Source: Byssothecium circinans | Lineage: Eukaryota > Ascomycota > Dothideomycetes > Pleosporales > Massarinaceae | Direction: 5' to 3' | Length of the DNA: 17,919 nucleotides | Assembly (NCBI GenBank): GCA_010015675.1 | Contig: ML976978.1 | Location: forward strand, 372,783 to 390,701 | Part shown: positions 1 to 7,869 of the stretch, one piece after another | How the letters are laid out: each line of letters opens with the position of its first letter | How positions within the stretch are numbered: the stretch's first letter is position 1 | Program-made: the position numbers and the translations under genes | The notes under the pieces: model-generated | Databases searched by the model: none | What the model was told of the DNA's origin: nothing | Seen by the model: the letters and a program-made list of their open reading frames with translations, nothing else

Positions 1-1137
1 AGCTTCAAGAGTGGATATTACAGCAAGATTTACGTCAATTTCCAGCTCCCTAGGGGCCTAAGGACCTTCTCCCAGAGTGATGACAGGTATCACGTGTTTA
101 CGGGCCGTAGCTACGCCTACGGCCCGTAATCAGCTTTTTTTAAGCCCTCCGTACGTAAGTAGCTCTAATTTGACCCGTAACGTACACCTCATGAGCTCAT
201 ACGTAGCGTAGTACGGACTGTTGGACACGCTGTTCACTATGAGGAGGTAGTTTGCTCTTCCAGTAGTGAATGTCCTCACTGAGCATTCTAGATCATTCTC
301 AGAGGATGTGCCACACTTGGACGTAACAGGAGGACTCTCGACGGTGACTCGTACTTCTCGATGGAAGAGCCTTTGCGTGACGTGTTGGACTCGATCTCCT
401 TGTGTAGTTGCAAGGAAGCATCGACCTTGATACTCCCAGAAACAGGGTTGGAGCTTGGAGCTGTTGTCCGTGAAGTGTGCTTCTGTTAGCTTGCGAAAAC
501 TTCAAGATCCAACTCAGCTTACCGTTTTTATAGTCACGGGCTTCTAGGGCGGTTGAACAATCGGGACGACACTGGCGAATTATTTACAGATATTGGAGCC
601 TTAAGCTTGATGGGCTCAACTTGAAGTATTAATAATATGTAGAAACGGTTCACATGTTCACGAGAGAGCCGATATTCTGAAAATGGAAGAGCGTGGTCGT
701 GCAATAATGTAGAGAGAATGAAGCAAGCCGAAAACCGCGGAAGTACATGCCCGCGGTCCTTGTAAGCTTGCAGGATACGGTAGCACGGGCTTATTATTCC
801 TTTTATAGGTGTTATTTTTTGTGACTTGAATCTTAGGTCGAGTGATCATAACAGCTCGTCGAAGCAAGCTATCAAGTATAAGCAAGAAAGCATTGCGAGG
901 AGCCTTAAGGCAAGCGTGTCGAGATGCTATAAAGTAAACCTCCGTCTTGGGCTTATTTAATAACTTACCCTCAACAGAGAGCTTTGAAAACGGACTTTAC
1001 GTTACTTGCGCCCAGCCTCCTGGCCATGCATTTGGAGATGTGCCCTCCGTGCTCTGTTGTTCATCCGGCGTGGTTTTGGTCACGGCAAAACTATACACGA
1101 AACCTCCCCCTTTAGGTTTGGCGCAGTCCTTTGCTTG
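1..1137. other. Gene-poor stretch left of the first hAT element
   Basis: I see no convincing gene here. The longest open frames are a minus-strand frame of 68 codons at 299-505 and a plus-strand frame of 81 codons at 947-1192. Neither has a recognisable motif, and the second runs straight into the inserted hAT terminus, so its last residues are transposon sequence. The only clear structure is the perfect hairpin at 98-129, annotated separately. The stretch may hold decayed repeats or regulatory sequence. Confidence 0.5.
98..129. repeat. Perfect 13-bp inverted repeat (hairpin)
   Basis: The arms TTACGGGCCGTAG (98-110) and CTACGGCCCGTAA (117-129) are exact reverse complements around a 6-nt loop. 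A T-run follows at about 135-141. Such GC-rich hairpins occur at the ends or centres of fungal MITEs, but no element boundary or target duplication was found, so the role is unknown. Confidence 0.75.
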
Positions 1138-1145
1138 TCTAAAAG
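1138..1145. repeat. Left 8-bp target site duplication of hAT element 1
   Basis: TCTAAAAG lies directly before the left terminal inverted repeat and recurs exactly after the right one at 4346-4353. An 8-bp duplication is the hallmark of hAT integration, so the insertion boundaries are secure. Confidence 0.93.
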
Positions 1146-1165
1146 CAGACTTGGGAACAATCAAT
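1146..1165 (+). repeat. Left terminal inverted repeat of hAT element 1
   Basis: CAGACTTGGGAACAATCAAT matches the reverse complement of 4326-4345 over all 20 bases; the two ends diverge at the next base. It lies at the 3' side of the transposase gene. Confidence 0.93.
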
Positions 1166-1276
1166 TCAATCAATCCCTGGAGGTTGAATTGACTTGATTG
1201 CTTGCAAGTTACCCCCTGATTGATTTGATTGAATTGATTCGCGTTTTTGAGCTGATTGATTGATACAATTGATCCG
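1157..1276. repeat. Left subterminal CAATCAAT/TTGATTGA repeat array
   Basis: The 110 bp inside the left terminus hold several copies of CAATCAAT, TTGATTGA and near variants in both orientations. Subterminal short repeats of this kind are known in hAT elements (for example Ac and Tol2) as transposase binding sites. That role is inferred here from position and density. Confidence 0.8.
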
Positions 1277-2577
1277 ATTAATCGTATTTTTGTACAAACT
1301 AAAGCCGTAGTATATACAAATTACTAAGTAGCAGTCTCCCACTCGCACAAGCTGTACAGCTTATCAATCTCGTCGTCAGTTAACGTCGCTAACTGCTTCG
1401 AAGCAGCGCTCTCAGAGGGTTGATTGAAGCCTGCTTTCAGCCAAGCTCGAACAGCTTGTATAGCTGCCAGCAATTGAGGGCCTATATGGCGTCTTCTGGG
1501 CTCAAGGAGGTCGCCAAGCTCGCTGAAAACGCGCTCGCAATCACAGCTTGAGGCTGGGATTGTCAGCATATCAACCGCAAAACGGGCCAAGTTAGGGTAT
1601 TTAGGGCGCAAATTGATCCAGTACTTAATAGGACTTGCGCCGCTATCAAACTGCTCTTGCGTCCACTTTGGCTCGTGCTTGAACCAGCGATCATACTCGT
1701 CGGCCTCCGCCTCGCTTTCATCGTCGCTGTAGCCGCCAGCGAGCTCGTTGATCGCGTCGTCAAGGTTGTTGCTTGCAGCTGGCTGCTCAGAGGCCACCGT
1801 GTCAAGAACTTTAGGCTTATACCGCGCCCACAGCTGCCAAAAATTGGCGTTAGCAACGGCGAGCCAGGCAGATTTGTCGCGCCAGGACCGCCGGCAATAG
1901 CGCTTGTAGAAAGGATGGAGGCAGCAAGCGGCGTAGTAGATGGGCGAGTCGTCGAGCTTACTGTAGTATAGGTTGAGTTTAAGCCACGCTGCGCGTGAGT
2001 TTGTAGGTAGGTGGTCCTCTGGGGCGCCAGTTTGGTGGTGATCAACGCGCTCAAACTGCTTAACAACGCGCTCAAGTTGCGTAAGCAGCTGCTCAAAAAC
2101 AGGTATTACCTCATATATAGCGCCAAAGCTGCCGCCTTTGCCGCGACCTTCAAGCCGCTTCGTGGCCTCTTTAAGTGGCTTAAGCACCTCTATATATTCA
2201 GTTATTACCTGCCAGTCGTTGGCTGACAGCCCGTTGGACCTCATCCACGCTGGCACGTCAGGCAGCTTGATGTTGTTTGCGAGCGCGTAGGCGTCGGCGG
2301 TGCGAGTTTCTTGTATATGGCGAGCGGCATAGGTGTTGACAGCGACTTGTAAGTGAGAGGCGCGCTGGAGGGCGTCATAATAGCTATTCCAGCGCGTAAC
2401 TACTGGCTTTACCGGCTCGTAGATCTTGTGCTCAGCGAGAGGCAGTGACTGCCAGGCTTGCCTTTGACAATCGTTGAACAGCTCGTACTGCAAAGGGGTA
2501 CGGATATGGCCTAGGACATCTAATAGCAAGCCCAGCGGGCCATGTTTACGCCACTCAGCCATAAGCTGGGTCTCCTC

Positions 2578-2633
2578 CTGCGCATTAGTTAGCTAAAGCT
2601 CAGTGCACAAAGGCATTAAAATTGCTAACTTAC
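2578..2633 (-). other. 56-nt intron in the hAT element 1 transposase
   Basis: On the minus strand the donor is GTAAGT (from 2633), a GCTAAC branch-like site lies near the end, and the acceptor is GCGCAG (ending 2578). Removal is phase 0 and joins ...DIENLV to EETQLMAEW. Unspliced, the frame stops at 2625-2627. The related transposase in element 2 reads without a gap through this point with the same number of residues, which supports the intron directly. Confidence 0.92.
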
Positions 2634-3572
2634 TACTAGGTTTTCAATATCATTGTCATATGAGTCGCGATCTTTGCCAAACAACAATGCCTGGCCTACT
2701 AAATTGATAATGTGAGGCGCGCAGCGGAGGCGTCGATAAGTAGGTTCAAAGCTGTACTTGCTCGCGATATTCTTAACTGCCTTGTCGTTGGCGGAGGCGT
2801 TGTCAAGCACAAAGTAGCCAAGTTTGCGCGCAGTTATGCCAAACTTCTGCAGCGTTTTGACGACAAGCTCGCCTATCCTCTCGCCAGTATGGGAGCCTGA
2901 CAGCTGCGGTAGCGCAATGGGCAAGTCAATTATATCACCAGAGGCGTCAGCATAGTGCGCAACAACACCAAAGAAGCCACGTTTGCCGCCTTTTGTCGTC
3001 CAGCCGTCAAAGCTTATGTGGATGAGAGAGCTCGCGCGCGACAGCTCATCAACAACTTGCGGCTGTAAGTAATTGTAAAGCCTCATTATGTATTGAGAAA
3101 CTGACTTATGGCTCTCCCACAGCGCGTCCTCTGCCTCTGGGTTGGCGAAGGCCAGCATCCTCCGGAACGCTGGCGTCTCAAACTCGCGCAGTGGGTGGTT
3201 GTTTTCAACAAGCCAGGTGACAGCCGCAAGCCTAAAGGCCTGTACGTCAAATTTACCCAGCGTGTTGGCGACGCTTTGGGTCAACACTATGCCGCGATCG
3301 ACTGCTTGTTGCAGTGAGAGCACACCTTGACCCGCCTCCAGCAGCGGCTTGACAGGCTCGCCGCTATCCTTTGTATAGCCGTGGCCCTTTGTAGGCTCCT
3401 CAAGGTGAGCTGCCGCCGCTGTCGTCGACCGCGTAGTGTTGTACTTGCCGGGTTTACCGCAATCAATATACTTGTGCTGATGACAATACTTGCAGATAAA
3501 CCACGTTTGCGACGGGTTGGCGATAGGCGAGACGCGATAGCCGTGGCGATATATCCAGCTTTTCTTGTGCCT

Positions 3573-3575
3573 TTA
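3573..3575 (-). other. Premature TAA stop in the element 1 transposase
   Basis: The frame reads ...IAPLRT, stop, RHKKSWIYRHGY... and continues open for 313 more codons to the intron. The N-terminal 139 codons and the following exon are in the same frame, so a single substitution accounts for the break. CAA to TAA is the change expected from RIP at CpA. Confidence 0.85.
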
Positions 3576-4198
3576 AGTGCGCAAAGGGGCGATAAAACCC
3601 GGCAGTCGGTCCCAATCAATGCCTTCAAAGTTGTCCGCAAAGCGCGCGTCAAAGCCTTCAACAGCGCGATTGCTCTCCTCTATACTGGCCTCGGTGGCCG
3701 CCTTTGAGGGCTCGATGGGCGCGTCCTCGGGCACCATATCGCGCAACTGCGACTCAAATGGGCGCTCCTCAGTGGCCTGGGACGCCGCGATCGCCAGGGC
3801 TTTGCGCGGTGATAGGTGTGGAGGTAGCTGCTGCGACTCCTCGAGCTCAACGGGCTGGCTGACAGTACCATGGCCGCTAGTTTTGGCGCGCTTTGCGGAT
3901 GCCTTGGTGGCTTCGGCGGCGCGTTTCGCGCCTCTAGGGGCTGGCTTGGGGGGCATATCGGCGGTATAGATGGGCATAGAGGCGCTGCTCAAGCGAAAAG
4001 AACGCGAAAGTAGGCAGCACTTGAAGTACGCTACAAGTACGCGGATAGGTAGTTAGGCGGTCAGTAAACACGCAAAACTGATAATTAGAGAACGACGCGT
4101 TTTAGGTGCTGACTAATAAAATCTTAACACTAGAAAACTATCGCGAGATCACTCCTACAGGCAGCTCGAAAACCTCACTAGAGATGGTCCCTAATACG

Positions 4199-4336
4199 AT
4201 CAATCAGATCAATCAATCAATCAATCATTTAAGCTGCAATTGAATTGATTGACAGTTTACTAGGCAAAAGATTGACTTGATTGAATTGCAAATTGTCAAT
4301 CAAGTCAATCAATCAGATCAATCAGATTGATTGTTC
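4199..4336. repeat. Right subterminal CAATCAAT/TTGATTGA repeat array
   Basis: Dense copies of ATCAATCA and TTGATTGA in both orientations lie between the transposase 5' region and the right terminal repeat, mirroring the left end. Long inverted matches between the two ends could fold. Probable transposase binding region, by analogy with other hAT elements. Confidence 0.8.
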
Positions 4337-4345
4337 CCAAGTCTG
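4326..4345 (-). repeat. Right terminal inverted repeat of hAT element 1
   Basis: The reverse complement is CAGACTTGGGAACAATCAAT, identical to the left end. It is followed at once by the second copy of the target duplication. Confidence 0.93.
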
Positions 4346-4353
4346 TCTAAAAG
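4346..4353. repeat. Right 8-bp target site duplication of hAT element 1
   Basis: TCTAAAAG, identical to 1138-1145. Excision of the element plus one copy would restore a continuous target in which 1137 is followed by TCTAAAAG and then CCACGCGC. Confidence 0.93.
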
Positions 4354-4463
4354 CCACGCGCTAGTGCGCACAGCTGTGGGGCATTTGGAATGGAGCGTCA
4401 GGATACCTGCGCATTTAAGGATATTTATTTGCAAGCGCAATATTTTATACATGATATAAAACA

Positions 4464-4559
4464 GGCAAGATGGCCGAGAGGTTATGGCGTGTGACTCGGG
4501 CGAAAGCTTGCCCAATTGCTAGGGTATTCTCATGGGCTTAGCCCGCGACCGCTCTTATC
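4464..4559 (+). pseudogene. tRNA-Ser-like remnant lacking a normal T arm
   Basis: The sequence starts like a class II tRNA: GGCAAGA (4464-4470) can pair with TCTTATC (4553-4559) with one mismatch, and GCC...GGC forms a D stem around GAGAGGTTAT, an A-box-like stretch. A TGTGA/TCTCA anticodon-stem pair can form if an intron-like insert of about 28 nt is allowed in the loop. The variable arm TGGGC-TTA-GCCC is clear. What should follow, a T stem and TTCGAATCC loop (the B box), is missing: only a few bases separate the variable arm from the acceptor strand. T-runs follow. This reads as a tRNA-Ser or tRNA-derived relic; a functional tRNA is unlikely. The isotype is a guess from the arms. Confidence 0.5.
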
Positions 4560-4560
4560 A

Positions 4561-4574
4561 TTTTTATATTTTTT
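4561..4574 (+). terminator. Possible RNA polymerase III terminator
   Basis: Two T-runs (TTTTT and TTTTTT) follow the tRNA-like remnant within 15 bases, and more lie at about 4581 and 4613. This is the normal spacing for a Pol III stop signal and supports a tRNA or SINE origin for the preceding sequence. Confidence 0.4.
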
Positions 4575-4689
4575 GATTTCTTTTTTGACTTACTCTTCGC
4601 ATCCTAGCGGCATTTTTTTTGCTCGGAAAATTTCACTAATACTGAAGATTTGTGGCGAATTAGTTCAACTAGATCTGCGCATCAGGTCA

Positions 4690-5267
4690 ATTCCCGAGGT
4701 TTCGACGAACTTTTTCGAGCGTTGTTGAATTACTTGCAATACCAATTTCCAACGGTTCTGTGTTAAACACTTTCTCGCGAGTCAGCCCATCTTCACTCTT
4801 CCACGTTACCCTTAGGCAAGTCCTACAAGCTACGTCGCGGCGTATATACACACCAGTTGCAGCTTCATAGAGTGGCGCTATATCGACACGTATGGTGTCA
4901 CGGCGCGCACAGACTCCACGTCTTATCCGGACTGGAGACTGAGCAGAGAGGATGTAACTTGCGTCCAGTCATGTTGATCTTGTGTCGGGCCAGACTCTTG
5001 CATGATTTCGTGAAAGGCGACGGCAAAGTCGGGGCAGTGGTGATATCAAAACGTGTTGTCAATTTCATCTTCCAAGTCCCGTTCCAAAAGTTCACACTCT
5101 GGACTGCCCACCGGTATTTCGGTGGTGGAAACTTGAAAGCAAGTCGTGCTACTACTGGTTTTTGTGAGATGCAGATGGAATCGTCTTCGCTTGTCACGGT
5201 CGCTCGGCCTGATAATACATGCCTACGGCTTCGATGTCGTCTTGTTTCGGCAATTTTGTCTCATTAG
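4690..5267 (-). pseudogene. Possible decayed coding fragment, minus strand
   Basis: No intact gene is visible, but the minus strand has protein-like stretches in different frames. One includes RDLEDEIDNTF and, after a stop, CPDFAVAFHEIMQESGP; another, nearer 4750-4880, includes DIAPLYEAATGVYIRRD and TCLRVTWKSEDGLTREK with a CRTC motif. They are interrupted by stops and at least one frame change. A continuous 99-codon frame at 4898-5197 and an overlapping plus-strand frame of 136 codons are less convincing in composition. I do not recognise a family. It could be a relic of a host gene or chance. Confidence 0.25.
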
Positions 5268-5757
5268 CGAGGAGCGGTAGCATGATGTTCGAGCTAGCCT
5301 ACGATATGCAGGGCAGTAGAGTATAGGTATATAGAAGTGTAAAGACAGCCGCAGTCTATAAGTGTGTATGGGGAAGTGAGGGTTCAACTTGACTCATAAT
5401 CCTGCTGCCATATTATTACTAACCTAGATTCGCTACGACATGAAACCCACGTCTGGGGAGTAACAGTCAATTAGGTGCATGAGGCAAGTTATGTATTATA
5501 TGGTTTTCTATTACTTTTCACTCAAAGTTGTACCAAACGCCTGCTGCCATCAAATAATATGCATTAGTCAAGGAAACACCCCCATTCCCTCCGAACTATG
5601 CCATAACCCATCCTTACCTAAAGTACACATAATACAAGAATGATGAAACTGAGATACCCACAAGCCAAAAGAATGTGAAAGAAAGAAATTGAACCACAAG
5701 AAAATCCAGGGAAAATCTGGTGACCTAGGAATGAACGCGTGAGCCTGGAACCGTACA
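5268..5757. other. Intergenic stretch, downstream of the coiled-coil gene
   Basis: No gene seen. It probably holds the 3' untranslated region of the minus-strand gene that ends at 5758. A short minus-strand frame at 5568-5831 overlaps the 3' end of that gene in another frame and is taken as chance. Confidence 0.5.
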
Positions 5758-7869
5758 TTAATCCTTGCGAGGGATCGTGCCCCACAGGTACGTTGGTGGA
5801 GACTTTCCCTCAGGAGTGATGTTGCGACCACCGGTCTGCTGGTTCGGTCCTAGGGTGTTCACATTTCCACGGCCCATCTGCTGGTTGGGTCCTCCAGGAC
5901 TACTATTGCCACGGCCAACGTACGGGTTCACTGCCCCGGCTCCAATGCTTCCACGACCCTTTTGTGGGTTCATTCCTGCAAGGGCCGTGGTAGGGTGAGT
6001 CACCTGCTGGTTTGTGCCACTGGGTTTCAAGTTTGCAGAAGCTGTCGGCGTTCCCCCCATCTGTCCAGGTCCAAACGACCGAATACTCATCGGCTGTAAA
6101 GCAACCTTCTGGGGCCCAAGATTTACCCTCCGACCTGGGATCTGGCTCATCTCCAGCTGTAGCGAACATAACGCCGACCGATCAATCTTGACATAAGCCA
6201 TCAACGCACCTTCGACGTCGTCATCAGCGAGCTGGCCTATCTCGTTGCCGAAAGCAGTGTTCAAGGCTGAGTTGTAGGTATGGTAGCTACGTAGAAGGGC
6301 AACGAGGTCTTTGCGCTTCTTCAGGATGTCGTCGGAAACCTTGGTGTCTGTGCTTGTGGTCGCTTTCGAGGGGTTTTTGCCCATGGTATTGGCGGCAGCA
6401 GTGTCTTCGACGGCAGGCATGGAGAGTTGGTCCTTGAGGTATGCGATTTGCTCAATCGCCGGAGGGCTCGCAATAGCTTTCCGCAACGTTTCAACCTTCT
6501 GATCGACCACCGCCCTTGTATAACGATTTTCGTTGTAGATCTGTTCTTTGGCTAGGTCGATAGCCGCCTGGACCTGTTCCTTGCCCATGAAGTCTTGCTT
6601 GAGGATGGATAGTTCATCTTGGAGCTGTTTCACCAAAGTGGACTCCTCGTCTTTGCGCAGAACATCGATAGCCCGCTTCATATCGTCCATGTTGCGTTGC
6701 GTTTCAGTGTGGGCTTCTTTAATGCCTGCGATTTCAGATCGAAGGTCTGCATTGGCGTTTTTGACGTTATCCATTTCGCAGTGCATCGTAACGCTAAATG
6801 TCTTCAGGGCGTCCAGGTCGCATTGCAAATCGGAATTGGTTTTCTTAACAGTAGCCAATTCGTGTTCGATGTTAGTGTTGAATGACTTGACGATAACCAT
6901 TTCGCGTTCCATGTCTGCTTGGGCGTCCTTAAATTGGCCCATTTCGCTTTCCAATTCGTGGTTGGAGTTCTTGACTTGGTCAAACTCTTCTCGAAAAGCT
7001 TTCTCATTCTTTTCTATGCGATCGGTCATGTGGGCGTCGTCTGCAATCAGTATCGGTAGCTGGTCTTCTTGGAAAGCCTTGAATTTCTCTTCGAAGGCGT
7101 CTAGGGAAACTTGGAGGCTCAATACTTGCTCAGCATTAGGAGCGTTGGTCAAGGCTGCAGTGAGGCGTTCTTGAAGCTCCCAGACAGATTTTTCAAGGAA
7201 CGCATGACGCTGTCCAGAAAACCTATGACTGAATTCGCAATCATTTTTGAGAGAGTTCTGCATGTTGAATATGTGGTCTTGAAGTACTCCAACCAGCGGC
7301 ACAATGGCATCAAACAGTGACCTGAGATCTGCATTTTCCGCTTTTGCCTGTTTCTTTGATTGGAACTTGAGCATAACAGGCCCAAGAAATAAGATAACGC
7401 CAGTAGCGGCGAGAAAGGTGCTGAGCATGACATCCGCAATGAAGGAGAAAGTAAAATCGGCAGGGCGGGAGGCAAAGCCGAATAGGAAGGAGAGATGGTT
7501 ATATAGGCCCGCGAGGAGTCCAGACAGGAAGGCTAAGTAGCGGTTGATAACCGGGTAGGTCTTGGGCGGCGCGTTACGAGCAGGAGGAGGTTCGGCCGTG
7601 ACTATGAGATCCCCGATGCCGGGCCGGGCGCAGACGTCGTCAGCGACCTCTAGCGCGTAGAAGGTTGCGTCTTTAATACCACGCGCGTACTTCTCTTCTT
7701 CGATCTGGCGGTGGCGGTAAAGGTCGTACTTAGCTTGTGACTGCTTGGCTAGGCGCTTCTCAGCTTCCTCATCTAGTCCACTAGGACGAAACACCTGCCA
7801 CGCCATTATCCCAGAGAGCGCAACTCCAAGGCCACTAAGTGTTGGAGTCCATGCTTGTATATCCGCCAT
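5758..7869 (-). CDS. Membrane-anchored coiled-coil protein with 14-residue repeats, 703 aa
   Basis: Single-exon frame; the start context ACAACATGG is favourable. A hydrophobic segment lies at about 10-27 and two more at about 111-133 and 141-168, so the protein is probably held in a membrane by its N-terminal quarter. From about 172 it is helical and highly charged. Residues 299-410 are eight contiguous 14-residue units of the type VKxxNxxLxxEhxx, two heptads each, ideal for a coiled coil. Further helix runs to about 485, then a Ser/Thr/Lys linker, a short helical block (511-575), and a disordered Pro/Gly/Asn/Gln tail. Residues 638-693 are four 14-residue units beginning GRG or GGR with GPNQQ motifs, like Gly/Arg-rich RNA- or protein-binding tails. 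I do not recognise a named family. A tethering or scaffold role at a membrane is inference. Nothing nearby points to a pathway. Confidence 0.85.
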   Translation of the reverse strand: MADIQAWTPTLSGLGVALSGIMAWQVFRPSGLDEEAEKRLAKQSQAKYDLYRHRQIEEEKYARGIKDATFYALEVADDVCARPGIGDLIVTAEPPPARNAPPKTYPVINRYLAFLSGLLAGLYNHLSFLFGFASRPADFTFSFIADVMLSTFLAATGVILFLGPVMLKFQSKKQAKAENADLRSLFDAIVPLVGVLQDHIFNMQNSLKNDCEFSHRFSGQRHAFLEKSVWELQERLTAALTNAPNAEQVLSLQVSLDAFEEKFKAFQEDQLPILIADDAHMTDRIEKNEKAFREEFDQVKNSNHELESEMGQFKDAQADMEREMVIVKSFNTNIEHELATVKKTNSDLQCDLDALKTFSVTMHCEMDNVKNANADLRSEIAGIKEAHTETQRNMDDMKRAIDVLRKDEESTLVKQLQDELSILKQDFMGKEQVQAAIDLAKEQIYNENRYTRAVVDQKVETLRKAIASPPAIEQIAYLKDQLSMPAVEDTAAANTMGKNPSKATTSTDTKVSDDILKKRKDLVALLRSYHTYNSALNTAFGNEIGQLADDDVEGALMAYVKIDRSALCSLQLEMSQIPGRRVNLGPQKVALQPMSIRSFGPGQMGGTPTASANLKPSGTNQQVTHPTTALAGMNPQKGRGSIGAGAVNPYVGRGNSSPGGPNQQMGRGNVNTLGPNQQTGGRNITPEGKSPPTYLWGTIPRKD
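5791..5958 (-). repeat. Four tandem 42-bp units encoding GRG repeats
   Basis: Protein units at residues 638-651, 652-665, 666-679 and 680-693 all begin GRG or GGR at exact 14-residue spacing; units two and three share GRGN...GPNQQ. The DNA is therefore a diverged 42-bp tandem repeat. Units one and four are the most changed. Confidence 0.8.
6640..6975 (-). repeat. Eight tandem 42-bp units encoding the coiled-coil repeats
   Basis: Residues 299-410 divide without gaps into eight 14-residue units: VKNSNHELESEMGQ, FKDAQADMEREMVI, VKSFNTNIEHELAT, VKKTNSDLQCDLDA, LKTFSVTMHCEMDN, VKNANADLRSEIAG, IKEAHTETQRNMDD and MKRAIDVLRKDEES. A hydrophobic residue plus K opens nearly every unit and an acidic-hydrophobic pair recurs at positions 11-12. 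The pattern suggests growth by 42-bp duplication followed by divergence. Confidence 0.85.

Larger units (their letters stand above)
1324..3992 (-). pseudogene. hAT transposase, two exons, one premature in-frame stop
   Basis: Exons at 3992-2634 and 2577-1324 give a frame of 870 codons broken by a single TAA at codon 140 (3575-3573). From the N-terminus there is a basic Ala/Lys/Pro-rich leader (1-about 60), then a BED-type zinc finger with WIYRHGY just after the stop and C167, C170, H196 and H204. The RNase H-like core follows with SFDGW (D329), VLDN (D397) and CAPHIINL (424-431), then VTRWNS (513-518). The hAT C-terminal dimerisation domain covers about 768-836 and contains PASSCDCERVFSE with the likely catalytic E801. 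Length, order and motifs fit autonomous fungal hAT transposases. The stop can be explained by a C-to-T change in a CAA codon, the RIP type. Apart from it the frame is intact, so the lesion looks recent. Translation from a Met after the stop would lose the leader and probably the zinc finger. Confidence 0.9.
1146..4345 (-). mobile_element. hAT-superfamily DNA transposon, 3,200 bp, structurally complete (element 1)
   Basis: Both 20-bp terminal inverted repeats are present and identical (CAGACTTGGGAACAATCAAT, ending CAG...CTG), flanked by an 8-bp target duplication. Inside lie arrays of short TTGATTGA-type repeats at each end and one transposase gene on the minus strand. Identical ends, an exact duplication and a transposase with only one visible lesion point to a recent insertion. 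hAT elements move by cut and paste using a transposase with an RNase H-like core and an inserted helical domain. The element sits about 120 bp from a tRNA-like remnant. Whether it still moves depends on the stop at 3573-3575 or on transposase supplied by another copy. Confidence 0.95.

Noticed and set aside
947..1192. Plus-strand 81-codon frame as a gene interrupted by the hAT element
   Set aside because: Joining the flanks across the insertion leads to a stop after a few codons, and there is no recognisable motif.
4464..4559. Functional tRNA gene
   Set aside because: The T arm and B box are missing and the acceptor and anticodon stems each contain a mismatch.
4857..5267. Plus-strand 136-codon frame
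   Set aside because: Composition is poor, no motif is seen, and the minus strand of the same stretch looks more protein-like.
6548..7174. Plus-strand 208-codon frame
   Set aside because: Shadow of the coiled-coil gene: the reverse complement of its regular heptad codons stays open by composition.
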